This document shows, in pieces, positions 12,801-24,594 of a DNA stretch of 57,776 nt. Under the pieces are notes generated by a model that saw nothing but the letters and a program-made list of their open reading frames with translations, made no database searches and had not been told where the DNA came from. The stretch's first letter is position 1. Each line of letters starts with the position of its first letter. The position numbers and the translations under genes are program-made. This DNA comes from Phoronis australis (Eukaryota > Phoronida > Phoronidae), in assembly GCA_002633005.1 (NCBI GenBank), contig NMRA01000196.1, positions 83,632 through 141,407 on the forward strand. Direction: 5' to 3'.

Positions 12801-15800
12801 GTATATCGTAGTTCCACTAGCCTCTTGCCTATTTACAATTAGCATAGCGTTTCAGATGGTCATTGCTCCAGTCATCTTCACGTCTTATAACATCTTAGAA
12901 CAACGAGAATGTGTTTCTGGTACACCCACATCAGAGACTTAGATTTTATTATTTTCTGGTGCATGACGAGTGAATCCTTTGTTGATGAAATCTGTGGCCA
13001 ATGGAAACCATGATCACTGAACACGCGAATTGCTGTGCAGAAGCAAATAGGTCTTTAGGAGCCTTAGACCTGTTGGGCTGAAATCAACACGACATCTAGT
13101 GGGATCAAAAAGTGATCAAGGGAGTGATGCACACGAAGCTGTGTCATCTGCCTTGCATTCAGCCAAGGCAATGAGAAGTGTATAGAATGTTTCCTGAAAG
13201 CTAGTGGATGATTCAGTGACTTAGTGGATAGAGTGCTGGAGTGGTAGCTGATTGATTGCAGGCTCAAACCTTCCGATGCACCAGGAAAAATACTATCCAA
13301 GCACCCAACATGTGTGCACCAGATAACCGTACCCTATTTTGCAAATTTTGTAACACCTGAGGATTGCTGGAGAAATGACCTACCAAATGTCGTGCTAAAT
13401 GTAAGTAAGCTAGAGGTTGGTGTAAATAGAGCAATAGAGGTTAGATATGGTGCTAGTACATTCACCATTTCTGCTGTCTTGCAGATGATAGTCTCGACCA
13501 CTAATCATCCATCAGTGCATTTGAAGCCCTGAAATCACCTCAGATTTGACTAACAACTTGATATAAATTTCATAATCAGTTAGTTGTTTGAATTCAAAGT
13601 TGTTTTTTTGAAGAAATGTGGGTTTACCAAATTATTTGTTTTCAAGACTGTAACGTCAATAGTATGTAGCTGTTTAAACTGAAAGCCTATGGTCTGGGGC
13701 GCACTGGCTTTCATGAATTGGCTGTAAATAACTAAAGTGAAGCCAAAATTCCATTTCATTCCATGCAAGCAATTACTTGTCATGGTTTGTCATTCCAGTT
13801 GCTCTGTCATCGAGTTACGCTTCATTTAGTTGTCATGATGGGAATTCAGATCATTTTTATGACTACGTACATACTGTACTTGGATGTGGTTTACTCTGCT
13901 TCCCAATCGCATGAAATGACCGTAGTTGTAGCATTCATGAGATCTTTTTTTCTTTGCATGTTCCAGGAAAGGGTAAGCTTTGTTTTGTCGTAATCATGTC
14001 CACCATTAAACTCAATGTAGATTAATTTTGTGCTTTGTCTGTGTTTGCTGAAGAGATAGTCTTGTAACGGATCGCCTTTTGAAAACGCTCTTGCCATATG
14101 GATGCCAGTGAATCAAAATCTGCAAAACTAATTACTGTACTTCAAGTAAAAAAGCCAGCCCTTCGAGAGTGTTCTTGTGTTCTGAAGATCTATCAAAACT
14201 GTGTCACCTGCATCGTAGCTGTTGGTACTAAGGAGGTATGGGGGGGAAGGGGTGATGGTGGCAAGCAGTCTTGGTTCACTGTCAGCTGCTAGTTACTCTA
14301 GATATTGACTATAACAATAGAAAAGTAACTTCTTAGGAACAGATGGTCATTCATGTTGTATTACAGGGCGTGAAATAATTGCATAGTCCTGAAAAGTTGA
14401 TGAGAATTTTTCATACCAGAAATGAAAATAATTCACGGCAAAGATTTCGGACTAATTTTCAATATTTCACGGTTCTTTTTTCATTTGATTTCCTTGTATG
14501 TCATGGGCATAACTTGGACAAAACCACACAATTTTCTGCCAGAATGCTTAGAAATAGGTGGTTGAAGACTGCTCATCTCTTAAAGTTAACTGTGAGACTT
14601 CAGCACTTTCCTGTCTTAGAAGTTTGCAATTCTATTCTCATGCTGTTAGTACAGCAGTTTCCAAAATAACGTCAAATGCATTTCATCGTATACAAAAAAC
14701 CCCAAAAAATGGCATTGCTGAAATGTGCATGTAATTCTCCACTGATTTCCTGTTTATTTCGTTAATCGCATCAACATAAAGTTGTCAAAACTGGAAGATT
14801 TTCACCAAATCTTTCATCATTTTTGAAAACTGCTGTACTTTGTTTTTAATAACTGGGCTTTTTGTCATGTTTAATTTTAGCTAGTTCTGGACAATTCTTT
14901 TTTGGTTAGGTTTGAATTTTCTAACAAAATTTGTGACTATATTTTCCAAAAAACTGTTAAGAATTAAAAGTTTTCAGGGATTTTTGTAAGGTCGAATGTT
15001 TCTGTTTGAATGCTCATTTCAGTTGCTCGTTGTTCTGAAGAGACTCGGTCAACTATGTCCTCTGCAGTTACAACAGTCCTTCATTTTTATCAGTTCCCAC
15101 ATGTAAATAATAAAATAATGTAGGTTCATTATTCCAGTCATTCGCATCCATTTGTCTGTCTGGCATCCGCCGTCCATTAATGTATAATCCAAAACTCCTC
15201 GATCTTAATGAAATTTTGTTCCTGTGAGACTGCACGAACGGATTTTTGAACTGATCTGACTACCCATGGGGACTCTAGTGGCAATTTTTAGTTTTTAATT
15301 TGCCTCTGTATCGTCGGAATTCCTTGATGGATATTTATGAAATTTGACCAATAGCTATCTATTAAGGAGATGACATTTTCTCATTTTCGGATGGATTTGA
15401 TGCATACTGCACCACCTAGTGGCCATTTATTTCTGCTTCCTAGTTTGACATTCACCTCGCTATTGGCAAAGCCATGCAAAGGATGATTATAAAATTGGTG
15501 TGTTTCTATTGGGAAGAAGAAAACTGATGATGATTTTCAGCTGGCCCCGGCTACTAGGACACCTCCCAGTGGCAGATTTTTTCCATAGTTGACTGTATCA
15601 CATGACCCCCTCGTCCTAATTTAATTTTTTCTATGCATTTCTCTATATCTTCGGAGTTCTTGTCAGATTTTCATGAAATTTAACAAATATGTTTCTAGTA
15701 GGAAGACGGCGCCTCCCTCTTATTTTTGGTTAAATTTAATATTATATTGGACACCATCTAGAGGCCATCTATACTTATGGTGTATGTATTCATACCGGGA

Positions 15801-18081
15801 TTGCATGGCTGACGATTTTTGAATGGGTCCAACTCCTGTGGTGCCCTCTTCTGGCAATTTTATGTGTTTCCTGTGGCTCAATACAAGTTCATTGATGGAT
15901 TTTCTTACAATTTGACATATGTTTTTATTGAGGTGGTTACAACTTAATGGATTTTGAAACAAACCCAGAGATGCCTAGGGGCAATTTGTGTTTTCTATTG
16001 TGTTTGTTGTGATATTTACCAATGAATGAATCAAAGTTCTTTGATGGGTGTTCATCACAGCCAACAACACTGACCCTGTTCCAGATAGATTTGACCTGCA
16101 CCATGTCCCCTAGTTACATTTCTATCATTCTTTCTGTATCCTTTGTTGTCTTCCTCCCTATCCCCAAAACTTCTTGAAGATTCATGATTTAATTTAGCAG
16201 ACTGAGGAGAGCATTAATTTGCACCACCGAGAGGCTATTGTAAGGTTTAACTGTCATTGCTGTGTTTAGTGGGAATGTTTAAAATAATGATCATCTCTTG
16301 GTTCTGCACTGTATGTGATACACACCGTGGGTGCATAACGTTACATGGTTTTGTTCTTTATTCTTTGCACAGTGCCTTTGTCTAATTCTTGATTTAACCA
16401 CTATATGCTCTTTGAAATTGTGTACTGTTTGCTGGCAGAATCTTTGTTATGTTGCTCGTTGACTATTAAACATTGCTTTTGTTGAGTTATAGATGGCACT
16501 ACAATACTACAAGCTCGATTAATTTTAAGTTTATATGATGTTAATTTAACAATTTCTGGGATTCGTGGGAGTTGTTTCAACATGTCATTCATTGTTTTAG
16601 CCTGAATCGTTGGCTGAGCTGACTGTGGAGCCCGTTTATGATGATGTGGAAATAGAACAGACAGAAGGTCAGAGTGATGCCTTTGCTGTAAGTCTTATTG
16701 AAGCTGGTTTTTTGTGTGCCTCACTCATCTTGAATCTAACAAACATGCTCAATACTTTAATAATCTTTTTATGAGCCAACATAATGGTTGCATATGTTGC
16801 TATGTGGGCATATATTGCTGTCATATCTCTCTGGGTGTCTCTGGTGAACCCTTTGTAGGATTTTCATGAAGCCATTTTGGCATTTACCTCTCATTTTGGC
16901 GGAATTGTATAACATTTGAGAAGTAGGTTTCTTTTGAGGTGAGTGTCATACATTCCTCAAGAAAATTTTTGTCATCCGTGTCTATCTGTCCAACCACTCA
17001 AAGTATAACTGTCAGATTTAGCAGAGCATGACCAATATGGATTTTCAAACTACAGCATTGTCCTCTAGTGGTAACTTTTTTGTTTTGGTCTCGGTATTCA
17101 GGACTTGATGCATCTTAATGAAATTTGGTAGTACTTTTGTTCCTATTGAGGAAAGTATGTGTTTCTGTCTGCCAAGATCTTTGGACTTTCGTAAAATTGA
17201 ACGTGAAGAGAGCTTAGTGGACATTGGTTTCAGTATTATCCTGACTGCCTTGGCATCACATTGTGTCATTATTGGGTTTCTTTCAGTATACCTCAATTTC
17301 TACCAAGTTGGTAGTTCCTCATGAAATTTGGCAAATGAGTTTCAACAAAAGAAACGGTGACACCTGTGTAGTTTCAAATGGACCTTTTTGCACCCTGTAG
17401 TGGCCAATTTTATTAATATTTCCATATCCATAGTTTGGCATCTGCCCCGTACCCAGAAACTACTTCAAAAGGATCATAGAAGTTGGCAAATGTGTTCCTA
17501 TTGGAATGAGCTTGACCGTCATTAATATTTGGACAGCTCTACTGGTTTGACCCTGGTGGCAATTTTAGATGTTTTGCATCTGCCCCAACATCTTCTTCAT
17601 GGATGTTCTTGGAATATTGCATACTTGTTCCTATTGAGGAAAGCATGCCTGGACAGATCTGACTATGGTGGTGCACCCTAATGACATGTTGTCGATGCCT
17701 CTGCCTAATGTTAATGTACTTACTGCAAACATAGCCTTTATTGAAATGGCTCAAATTAGTCTTTAGAGGTGTCCTTGCTATTGTAAATATTTGCATTGTC
17801 TTTTAAGCTATGTCTGTGTTTCTAATCATTATAAAGTATCTGTTTGTTATGAAGTACTTTAAAAATTTTGTAAACAATTTAATTCTAAGTGCTTTGTATT
17901 CACTCTGTTGCTAAATTGGATTATTGTACACCTAAACGTTGTTATTTTGCAGGCGTACTTTGCAGATGGTGACAAGCAGAAGGATAGAGATCCTGTGTAT
18001 TCAGAAGAGTTGGGACTCGCCATAGAGAAACTGAAAGACGGGTTCACACTGAGTGGATTGTGGGAAGTGATGTCTCAATAG
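3869..18081 (+). CDS. BBS5: BBS5, BBSome subunit (nine exons, 5' end missing)
   Basis: Exons: 3869-4017, 5917-5966, 6741-6868, 8758-8893, 10035-10130, 10763-10825, 11962-12096, 16601-16687, 17953-18081 (TAG at 18079). All boundaries are AG/GT and phases join without a frame break, giving about 323 residues against about 341 in vertebrate BBS5. Matching blocks include [93 protein letters not shown] and the C-terminal [16 protein letters not shown]. The family has two DM16/PH-like domains that bind phosphoinositides, and the protein is part of the BBSome, which sorts membrane cargo in cilia. No frameshift or stop is seen, so the gene looks functional. The first ~20 codons are not visible and are probably in an exon upstream of the window or one too short to recognise. 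The longest intron (12,097-16,600) is full of repeats. Confidence 0.97.
4192..4500 (+). repeat. Dispersed repeat family A, copy 1 (BBS5 intron)
   Basis: The segment beginning AAAAGGGAACTGTATTTTAT matches 56,850-57,205 in the same orientation, with indels and roughly 80-85% identity by eye. Shared landmarks include TTTCACAAATAATTCAACA and GTTTGAGCCGAGGCAACAC. The start is preceded by TTAA in the second copy and TTTTAA here. No coding capacity is recognised. Confidence 0.75.
10879..11070. mobile_element. Small MITE (~190 bp) in BBS5 intron
   Basis: The ends at 10879-10904 and 11041-11070 are inverted copies sharing AAGGAA and CTTCGAAGTGCT, with a 4-bp gap near the outer edge of one arm. The core of each arm is itself palindromic or nearly so (GCACTTCGAAGTGC at the left). 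A partial further copy of the motif lies near 10910. It is non-coding, and the target duplication is unclear. Confidence 0.6.
12458..12605. repeat. 35-37-bp minisatellite, four copies
   Basis: Copies start near 12458, 12493, 12528 and 12565, each carrying TATGTACTCTGGGTATAA with small changes. It lies in the large BBS5 intron. Confidence 0.85.
13205..13285 (+). mobile_element. tRNA-derived SINE head or tRNA-like relic
   Basis: An A-box-like TGACTTAGTGG (13217-13227), followed by GATAGAGTGCTGGAGTGG, and a B-box-like GGCTCAAACC (13261-13270) are spaced as in a tRNA (about 34 bp between the boxes). The sequence between them resembles the head of tRNA-derived SINEs in marine invertebrates. The cloverleaf is imperfect, so a live tRNA gene is unlikely. 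The 3' extent is uncertain. Confidence 0.55.
15150..16260 (+). repeat. Old, diverged array of ~150-bp repeat (R150)
   Basis: Diverged monomers of the family seen fresh at 18,741-20,720. The CTAGTGGC-type core appears near 15274, 15416, 15566, 15755, 15843 and 15975, and the accompanying TTCATGAAATTT or TTTATGAAATTTG block recurs between cores. The array lies in the penultimate BBS5 intron. Confidence 0.75.
16880..17800 (+). repeat. Old, diverged R150 array, last BBS5 intron
   Basis: Same family as above, with cores near 17065, 17395 and 17551 and interleaved AATGAAATTTGG or CATGAAATTTGGCAAATG blocks. Divergence from the young array is high, so this copy is old or fast-decaying. Confidence 0.7.
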
Positions 18082-18740
18082 CAGCATGTCCTCTCAAATA
18101 CTAAACAAAGGGCTCCTTGTGGGAAGTTATTGTTGAATCTTAGGATTCCCAAGCAGTGTCACTCAAAGTTGAGGCTGTCACATGACCTTGTACATGTACC
18201 ATGATTACTTATCATTCCGTTAATGGAACACAGTTAACAATGGGATGGAAGTTGGGAATTTCCTGTTTGATAACTATTTTCGCCATGGTGACTTGCAGCA
18301 GTGTCAATCACAGCAGATTACTTCGCAATATTTAACTCAGGTGTGCGTTCCATGATCATTGAGGATTGGATAGTGTCAAGTATAACCACACATAATATTC
18401 AACACACTTTTCTGGCTAAATCACTTGTTTATGATTTACTTCAAGCTATAGCATGTACACTCAAGCCTACCGCCCTGATGTGATGTTGCCATGGTTTGAT
18501 ACTGTCATCTCGCTAAGTGGCACTGTGATTCGACTTAGCTTCTTGCATGAATATTGTTGTTTTTGTGCAGTTCAAAGAATTACCATACATGTAGATATGA
18601 ACAAATCCATATCTGATATGGGATAGTGTTCCGTTAATGTGTATAGTCAGGTAAATATCTGAATAAGTGAGGATACACATGTCATGTATTTGTTATTTAT
18701 CAAACTATTTCGCATTGTACATAAAGTAAGAACAGTTGCA
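18082..18740. other. BBS5 3' flank / probable 3' UTR
   Basis: AT-rich non-coding sequence after the BBS5 stop. No AATAAA close to the stop was seen, so the polyadenylation site is not assigned. Confidence 0.4.
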
Positions 18741-20720
18741 ACAATTTTTATGCGCCCACATATTTATATGTGGACGCATTATGCCGTCATCTCTGTCCGT
18801 CCGTCCGTCCGTCCGGGCGGCGTCCGTCCGGCGTCCGCTGCTCTATCTCCAAAACCCTTTGACATACGTTCATGAAATTTGGCACATATGTTCCATTTAT
18901 GAATGGGACGGCATGTGCGAACTTTCGGACGGATCCGACTACCGGTGTGCCCCCTAGTGGCAATTTTAGTTTTTTACGCTTACCTTTGTATCTTCAAGTC
19001 CTGAACGGATTTTCATGAAATTTGGTATGTAGGCACCTAGTAGTGAGATGACGCTATCCTGCCGTTTTCGGATGGATTCGACATAGTTTGCGCCACCTAG
19101 TGGCCATTTTTACTGTTTTCGAGTCTGTTTTTGTGCTTCCACCCCTCTATCAACCAAACCGCTCAAAGGATGATTGTGAAAATTGGCATGTATGTGCTTA
19201 CTATGTAGAGGACGGTTGACGATGATTTTCCGACGATTTCGACTACTGTGGCGCCTCCTAGTGGCAGTTTTGTTTTTTTTGCGCCTATGGCTGTATCTCC
19301 TAAACCGTTCGCAGGATCTTTACGAAATTGTGTAAGTATATTTATATGATGTTAACAACGGAAGATGACGACTTTTGGACGGATCCGACTACCGGTGTGC
19401 CCCCTAGTGGCAATTTTAATTTTTTTACGCTTACCTTTGTATCTTCACAAGTCCTTATTGGATTTTCATGAAATTTGGTATGTAGGCACCTATTAGTGAG
19501 ATGACGCTATCCTCCCGTTTTCAGATGGATTCGACATAGTTTGCGCCACCTAGTGGCCATTTTTAGTGTTTTCGAGTCTGTTTTTGTGCGTCCACCCCTC
19601 TATCAACCAAACCGATCAAAGGATGATTGTGAAAATTGGCATGTATATGCTTACTATGTAGAGGATGGTTGACGATGATTTTCCGACGATTTCGACTACT
19701 GTGGCGCCTCCTAGTGGCAGTTTTGTTTTTTTGCGCCTATGGCTGTATCTCCTAAACCGTTCGCAGGATCTTTACAAATTGTGTAAGTATATTTATATGA
19801 TGTTAACAACGGAAGATGACGACTTTTGGTCGGATCCGACTACCGGTGTGCCCCCTAGTGGCAATTTTAGTTTTTTACGCTTACCTTTGTATCTTCAAAA
19901 GTATTGAACGGATTTTCATGAAATTTGGTATGTAGGCACCTATTAGTGAGATGACGCTATCCTACTGTTTTCAGATGGATTCGACGTAGTTTGCGCCACC
20001 TAGTGGCCATTTTTACTGTTTTCGAGTCTGTATTTTTGCGTCCACCCCTCTATCAACCAAACCGCTCAAAGGATGATTGTGAAAATTGGCGTGTATGTGC
20101 TTACTATAAGGAAGACAGCTGACAATGATTTTCAGACGATTTGGACTACTGTGGCGCCTCCTAGTGGCAGTTTTGTTTTTTTGCGCCCATGGCTGTATCT
20201 CCCAAACCGTTTGCAGGATCTTTACTAAATTTAGCAAGTGTATTTATGTGATGTTGACAACGGACGATGACGACTTTAGGATGATTCTGATTACCGGTAT
20301 GCCTCTAGTGGCAATTTTAGTATTTGCCTCTAGTGGCAATTTTAGTATTTTACATTGACCTCTGTATTTTCATAGGTCTTCAGGTGTATACTTTGTGTTA
20401 CTTCGTGACTGTGAAGGAAAAGTTCCAAGTAGAAATTTGTTTCTGGCATTCTAATGCTGTGCTAATCTCGTATGTTGGTAAATTTGTTTTTAATTCTATG
20501 TTTCTGTGGTGCTTTAAGCAACTGGTGTATAGGATGTGCTTGTATTATGAAGATTACTCACATTTTGCCCCTAGCCTATTGAGGAGACAATGACCATGCC
20601 TTTCCATTTTGCAAAGTATGCCCTCTACTGGCCACTTTATGGTACCAATAAACAACCCTAGAAGGATACCGTATGTGGTGCAATTGTGGGCGCATTTCAA
20701 CGCTCCGCGTTGCTCTTGTT
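18741..20720 (+). repeat. Young R150 satellite: 450-bp higher-order repeat within a TIR-bounded unit
   Basis: The block CCGGTGTGCCCCCTAGTGG recurs at a 450-451-bp period. Each unit has three monomers of about 145, 161 and 145 bp. Core CTAG positions are 18954, 19097, 19258, 19404, 19550, 19711, 19855, 20000, 20161, 20305 and 20330; the last 25-bp step is a tiny terminal duplication. Corresponding monomers of successive units are nearly identical, so amplification is recent. The unit begins with a hairpin around ATGCGCCCACAT near 18750 and (CGTC)n, and ends near 20686 with TTGTGGGCGCAT. That is an inverted match to its start, so the satellite may be cargo inside a mobile element. Confidence 0.92.
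18948..20340 (+). promoter_or_regulatory. Array of CTCF-like core motifs, all one orientation
   Basis: The best monomer type reads TTGCGCCACCTAGTGGCCA. Against the vertebrate CTCF consensus as I recall it (TAGCGCCCCCTGGTGGCCA) about 16 of 19 positions agree by eye. The two other monomer types, GGCGCCTCCTAGTGGCAG and TGCCCCCTAGTGGCAAT, agree at somewhat fewer. There are eleven cores over 1.4 kb just 3' of BBS5. Occupancy is not shown; the match could be chance inherited by copying one monomer. Confidence 0.35.
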
Positions 20721-21195
20721 TGTGTTTTAGCCAACAAACGTGAGGTAAATTACTATATTTTTTCCTAATAACCACCCAGGCACTGGGAAATTTGTTCCAT
20801 GTTGGTACTTTAAATTTTTTGTCAATCCACATGAATGCACTTCTCCTAATTTGTCACTAACAGTAGGTTTGACAAATTTCATAAGCAAAGAGACTAAGCA
20901 GATGCTTTTAGTTCAAAAATGCAAACGATTGCTTAATAGGAAACATTCTACATGCAACTCTTAACTGTTGTGAGAGCTTGGCTCATTTTCTAATTCTGGT
21001 GTTCAAATTGGTTCCCAATTTACAGCCAATCCTAACAAAATGTCTTTCATTCATGGTCATTTTGAAGTGGAGGTTTTTTGTGTGGATTGTTTGTAAATTA
21101 GTGGACATTTGATGGCAAGATGTTCACAAAGAATTCATAAAAATGATTGGAAATATTGCACTGCATTAATTTCATACACAATTGCAGAACCCTTG

Positions 21196-21370
21196 CCACC
21201 AACTACCCTGTTGCAGTTCAGCTGAACATTGGCCACCAACTACCCTGTTGCCGTCCAGCTGAACACTGGCCACCAACTACCCTGTTGCCATCCAAATGAA
21301 TCCTGGCCACCAACTACCCTATTGCAGTCCAGCTGAACCCTGACCACCAACTATCCTATTGCCATCCAGC
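21196..21370 (+). repeat. 37-bp minisatellite, about five copies
   Basis: Unit starting CCACCAACTACCCTGTTGC at 21196, 21233 and 21270, and two further diverged copies to 21370. Copies alternate between TTGCAGT and TTGCC(A/G)T after the shared block. Confidence 0.9.
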
Positions 21371-22261
21371 AACAAAGAGTATTTCAAGATGTTGCTATAT
21401 TTATCTGAAAATGGCTTTTAGGGGATACGGTCTGTTTTTCCTACAATATGTTAAGTACCAGTAAAAGCTACTGTTAAGACCAGTCTAGGAACAATTGTAT
21501 ACTCCAGTATGAAGTTAGCTGAAAGTAGCAGACTACCATTTGTTCCTTATTTTGATTATCCGTCCAAAATGTGAGGTCAGAAATGTACATGTAGTCATTG
21601 TTGGCCTGGTGCCTATTTGTGTTAATTACTTGTACATCTTATTTATTCTGTAAATAATAAATGAAATGTTTTGTTTAGTTGTAAGGGAGTATTTTTAACA
21701 CATTTTTGGATTGCCTTGTGGACCCTTCTCACAGACTGCCTTAGCTTTCTGTTTCTATAGACATTGGAAGCAGTAGTGGTTCCTACTGTGAACAGGCTGC
21801 TTTTCTCACAAACCTTAGTTCTGTTCACTTTCTGAGAGGAGGCCTGGATTGGTACATGTCATGCGAGATACAATGCACATCATGTCCAGTACATTGCATC
21901 CATTTGTATACTGGTAACCAGCTTTATGGGAAATGACGAGATGATAATAGAACAGCATTTACCTGCAGGTGGAGAGAAAAGCAGTTTCAGAGAAAGCAAT
22001 AATGTTGTACATGTACTTTCCAGGAAAGAACAGTCAACCGCGCTTTCAATGCTTGATATTGTATTCCACATAAAAGTAAGTGTAAAACTCGTACCATAGT
22101 TCGCGTGGGGTTCGAACCCAATGGTGGACGTGAGTTCTCCGTTTTTGTGGTTTTGCCAGTTTTGATCGAGTTGATAGTGTGTCCAGCTGTGTACACTGCA
22201 ATAACTTCTTGGAGCAAAAAGTAAACACTTGTCAGTCATCGCTTAAAAGTCAAACTCACTG
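21371..22261. other. Intergenic stretch, no gene recognised
   Basis: AT-rich sequence with short open frames lacking codon structure or known motifs. It includes a palindromic GGGGTTCGAACCC at about 22108, which is considered and rejected as a tRNA. Confidence 0.4.
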
Positions 22262-22542
22262 CAGGTGGCGGATCTACGGAGGGGGTTCAGGGGGTTTAAC
22301 CCCCCCCCCCGGCCTTGGGCCAGGACCCAAAAATAAAAAAAAAAAACNNNNNNNNNNNNNNNNNNNNNNNGGGGGGGGGGGTTCAATCTGAAAATATATT
22401 TTTTGCATTGTGAATTGCTGTTATGAAAATCAACGCGTTTCGAGTCTTCGTGGCTCATTGGCAAAAGCCCGGAGATCAATTGTGCGCGCGCTTCCGTCGA
22501 CACTTCTGAAGTAGCCAAGCATTTTAGATGGATCCACCGCTG
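22262..22542. mobile_element. hAT-like non-autonomous fragment
   Basis: The left edge CAGGTGGCGGATCTACGG and right edge GATCCACCGCTG resemble the CAGTGGCGGATC-type termini common in invertebrate hAT elements. The interior has G/C homopolymers and a sequencing gap. The 8-bp flanks do not match, so the boundaries are tentative. Confidence 0.45.
22348..22370. other. Assembly gap (23 N)
   Basis: The gap lies between an A-run and a G-run; homopolymers probably blocked sequencing. Single ambiguous bases also occur at 30444 (after a T-run) and 45311 (after a CA-run). Confidence 0.99.
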
Positions 22543-23856
22543 AAAGAGCAGCTCTATAGCTGATTTCTTTAGGTAACTAGCTTCTTTAGTGTAAGGTATG
22601 TTTTGGTTTGATTAGGGGAAATACTGTGGTGCCGCAACTCCGATATTCAGGCGAATTGACGTGCAACGTTTTTACCTCATCTGTCATGCCGTGTCATCCT
22701 ATTACACCCCACACGTTTGTAACTCGAATTTGACTGGTGTAAAGTAAAGTTGTCTTGCGCAATATCATACAGTGTACATGTACATGTAACACTTTTGAAA
22801 AAACTCGTTTTCCGAAGAATTGTGGCGGGCGCCGTGGTCTGCCGGTGGTCGCGAGTCTGTTTGAAGATGCACTCTAACAATCTCTCTAAATATCTATACA
22901 AGGAATGACCGAGGTGGCACTCACATTGAGAAAGTGACCGCATTCGCGAACAGTGTACAGTACCAGAAATTGCTGGGAGGCTGCATTTCCACAACAAAGT
23001 CTTGCGAGGCTCCTGCGATGTTCAATGGCCCCCCTAAGGAGCCCTAGTGCCGACCTCAACACCCACCGTCTTTCTACCTGCAATAAGCACCACTGCCGTT
23101 TTCTATACCGTGAATTTCCGCAGAAAGGCCCACCCGACGAAACGCCCATGCCCATGGGCATTTATTTGATGTTAAGTACTTCGGGTTTCAAGCGTTCAGA
23201 CATTGGAACGTTTATTTCGAAAATTGCAAGAGATGTAAATGGGTCCTGGGATACATTGTCAAGGTTTGAAGTAGTCCATGATGAACGGATCAAATTTAGT
23301 TGCGCAAGCTGTAAGTTTTTTGAATGGACTTGGTAACCTCAGGGGGCTTAGTGCCAACTGAGTTGCGAAAGGAGATGCTGACATTGTGGAGACGTACAAG
23401 TTCATTTACACAGCAGTTGAAGTGCAAGCGTTGAGAACAAACGTGGAAGATGTCTGGGTAGAATGGTTCCAAGAGCAGCAAACCATTGGATCCGATGTAC
23501 ACATTCCTCGGCAGTCAACCGAAAGATAGGATCAATATTCCTGGAGAAACACCCAGTTAATAAGTTATAATTATACACAGTTTGTAATAATGTCGGTTTT
23601 TTATGCTTGGGTACAATGAAAACGAAATAGAAATTATTTTTGGACATGCCAAATTTACGAGCGCACAGTTAAATCTGTTCTCAATACTTGTTTCTTAGTC
23701 TAGTTAATACTACAGAACGGTGCAAAAACCCTTCCTAGACAGCTATCGCAGCAGTTGACCACCAGATATGTAAACTACACGTATGAGCAACCACTGGGGA
23801 TTAAAAGAAGTCTAGAGAGAAGTTTTTAATTCAAAGTTTTTTGCGAAGTACGCTTT
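22543..23856. other. Intergenic stretch, no gene recognised
   Basis: Short frames on both strands overlap each other without splice logic or recognisable domains. Nothing is assigned. Confidence 0.4.
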
Positions 23857-24180
23857 AGGTCTCGCGACGGACCAGGCCTGCTTGATTTGTGTAGATATTG
23901 AGTTTTAGTGTACTTCTGGTCCCTCGGTGAACTAGTCTTGTGTTGTTTTTTACCAAAGTGTGCTTTGTAAATGTATTTATCTCGGCCAGTACTGTTTGGT
24001 CCCGCGGCAGATCGACTATTTTTATAGGGATAATAAGCACAGGTGTACTTTTGGTCTCGTGACTGACCAGGCCAGAGTTTTTGTGTACTCTCAGTATACA
24101 TCTGGTCCCTCTGCAAACTGCTTCTGTATATCTTTTCACCACGGTGTAGGCCTACAGAGTGCTTTGGTTTCGTGAAACTG
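23857..24180. repeat. Imperfect tandem repeat, unit ~50-80 bp
   Basis: A block of the form GGTC(T/C)CGCG..GACCAGGCC recurs near 23857, 23917, 23999, 24054 and 24105, with a weaker copy near 24165. Spacing is irregular. The minus-strand frames rich in RDQKYT-like strings are a consequence of it. Confidence 0.55.
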
Positions 24181-24594
24181 TTTTCAGATGATTTGTTTCC
24201 TGATACATTTGACGTTTTTCAATTGTTGTCAACATGATTCAGCTTAAAGGCGAAGGCAACCTTTTTCCATGTCATTTTGAGCCAAAATAAGATGGGTTGG
24301 TTATCCTAGACATATTTTCCACTTAATTGCAGCTTTTCGTAATTTTATTAATTACTCGTCCGCTACTCCAGAAGTGACGTTTTAGGAGGCAAGCGTTTCC
24401 CGCCACTTGGTTTTGCGTTGACTTTACCGTGCGAATCTGTTCTATTCTACTTTTGTTTTGTGCTGTTTTTCAACAATTGTCGCCACCACTTTCCATCGGC
24501 GAGTATTCTGCGGCAAGATAGGTTAGTAGAGAACTCAACTACGTTGGACTTAGTGATTGTTTAGTGTGTTGTAAGCTGAAAATGCCTGGAGTAG

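Noticed and set aside
19665-20358. Plus-strand frames in the 450-bp satellite
   Set aside because: They repeat with the satellite period and carry no recognised domain; by-products of the repeat.
22095-22125. GGGGTTCGAACCC as a tRNA T-arm or SINE B box
   Set aside because: The motif is a self-palindrome; no A box at tRNA spacing and no acceptor stem on either strand.
22243-22518. Frames with glycine/proline runs around 22,300
   Set aside because: They cross a 23-base assembly gap and homopolymers in a hAT-like fragment.
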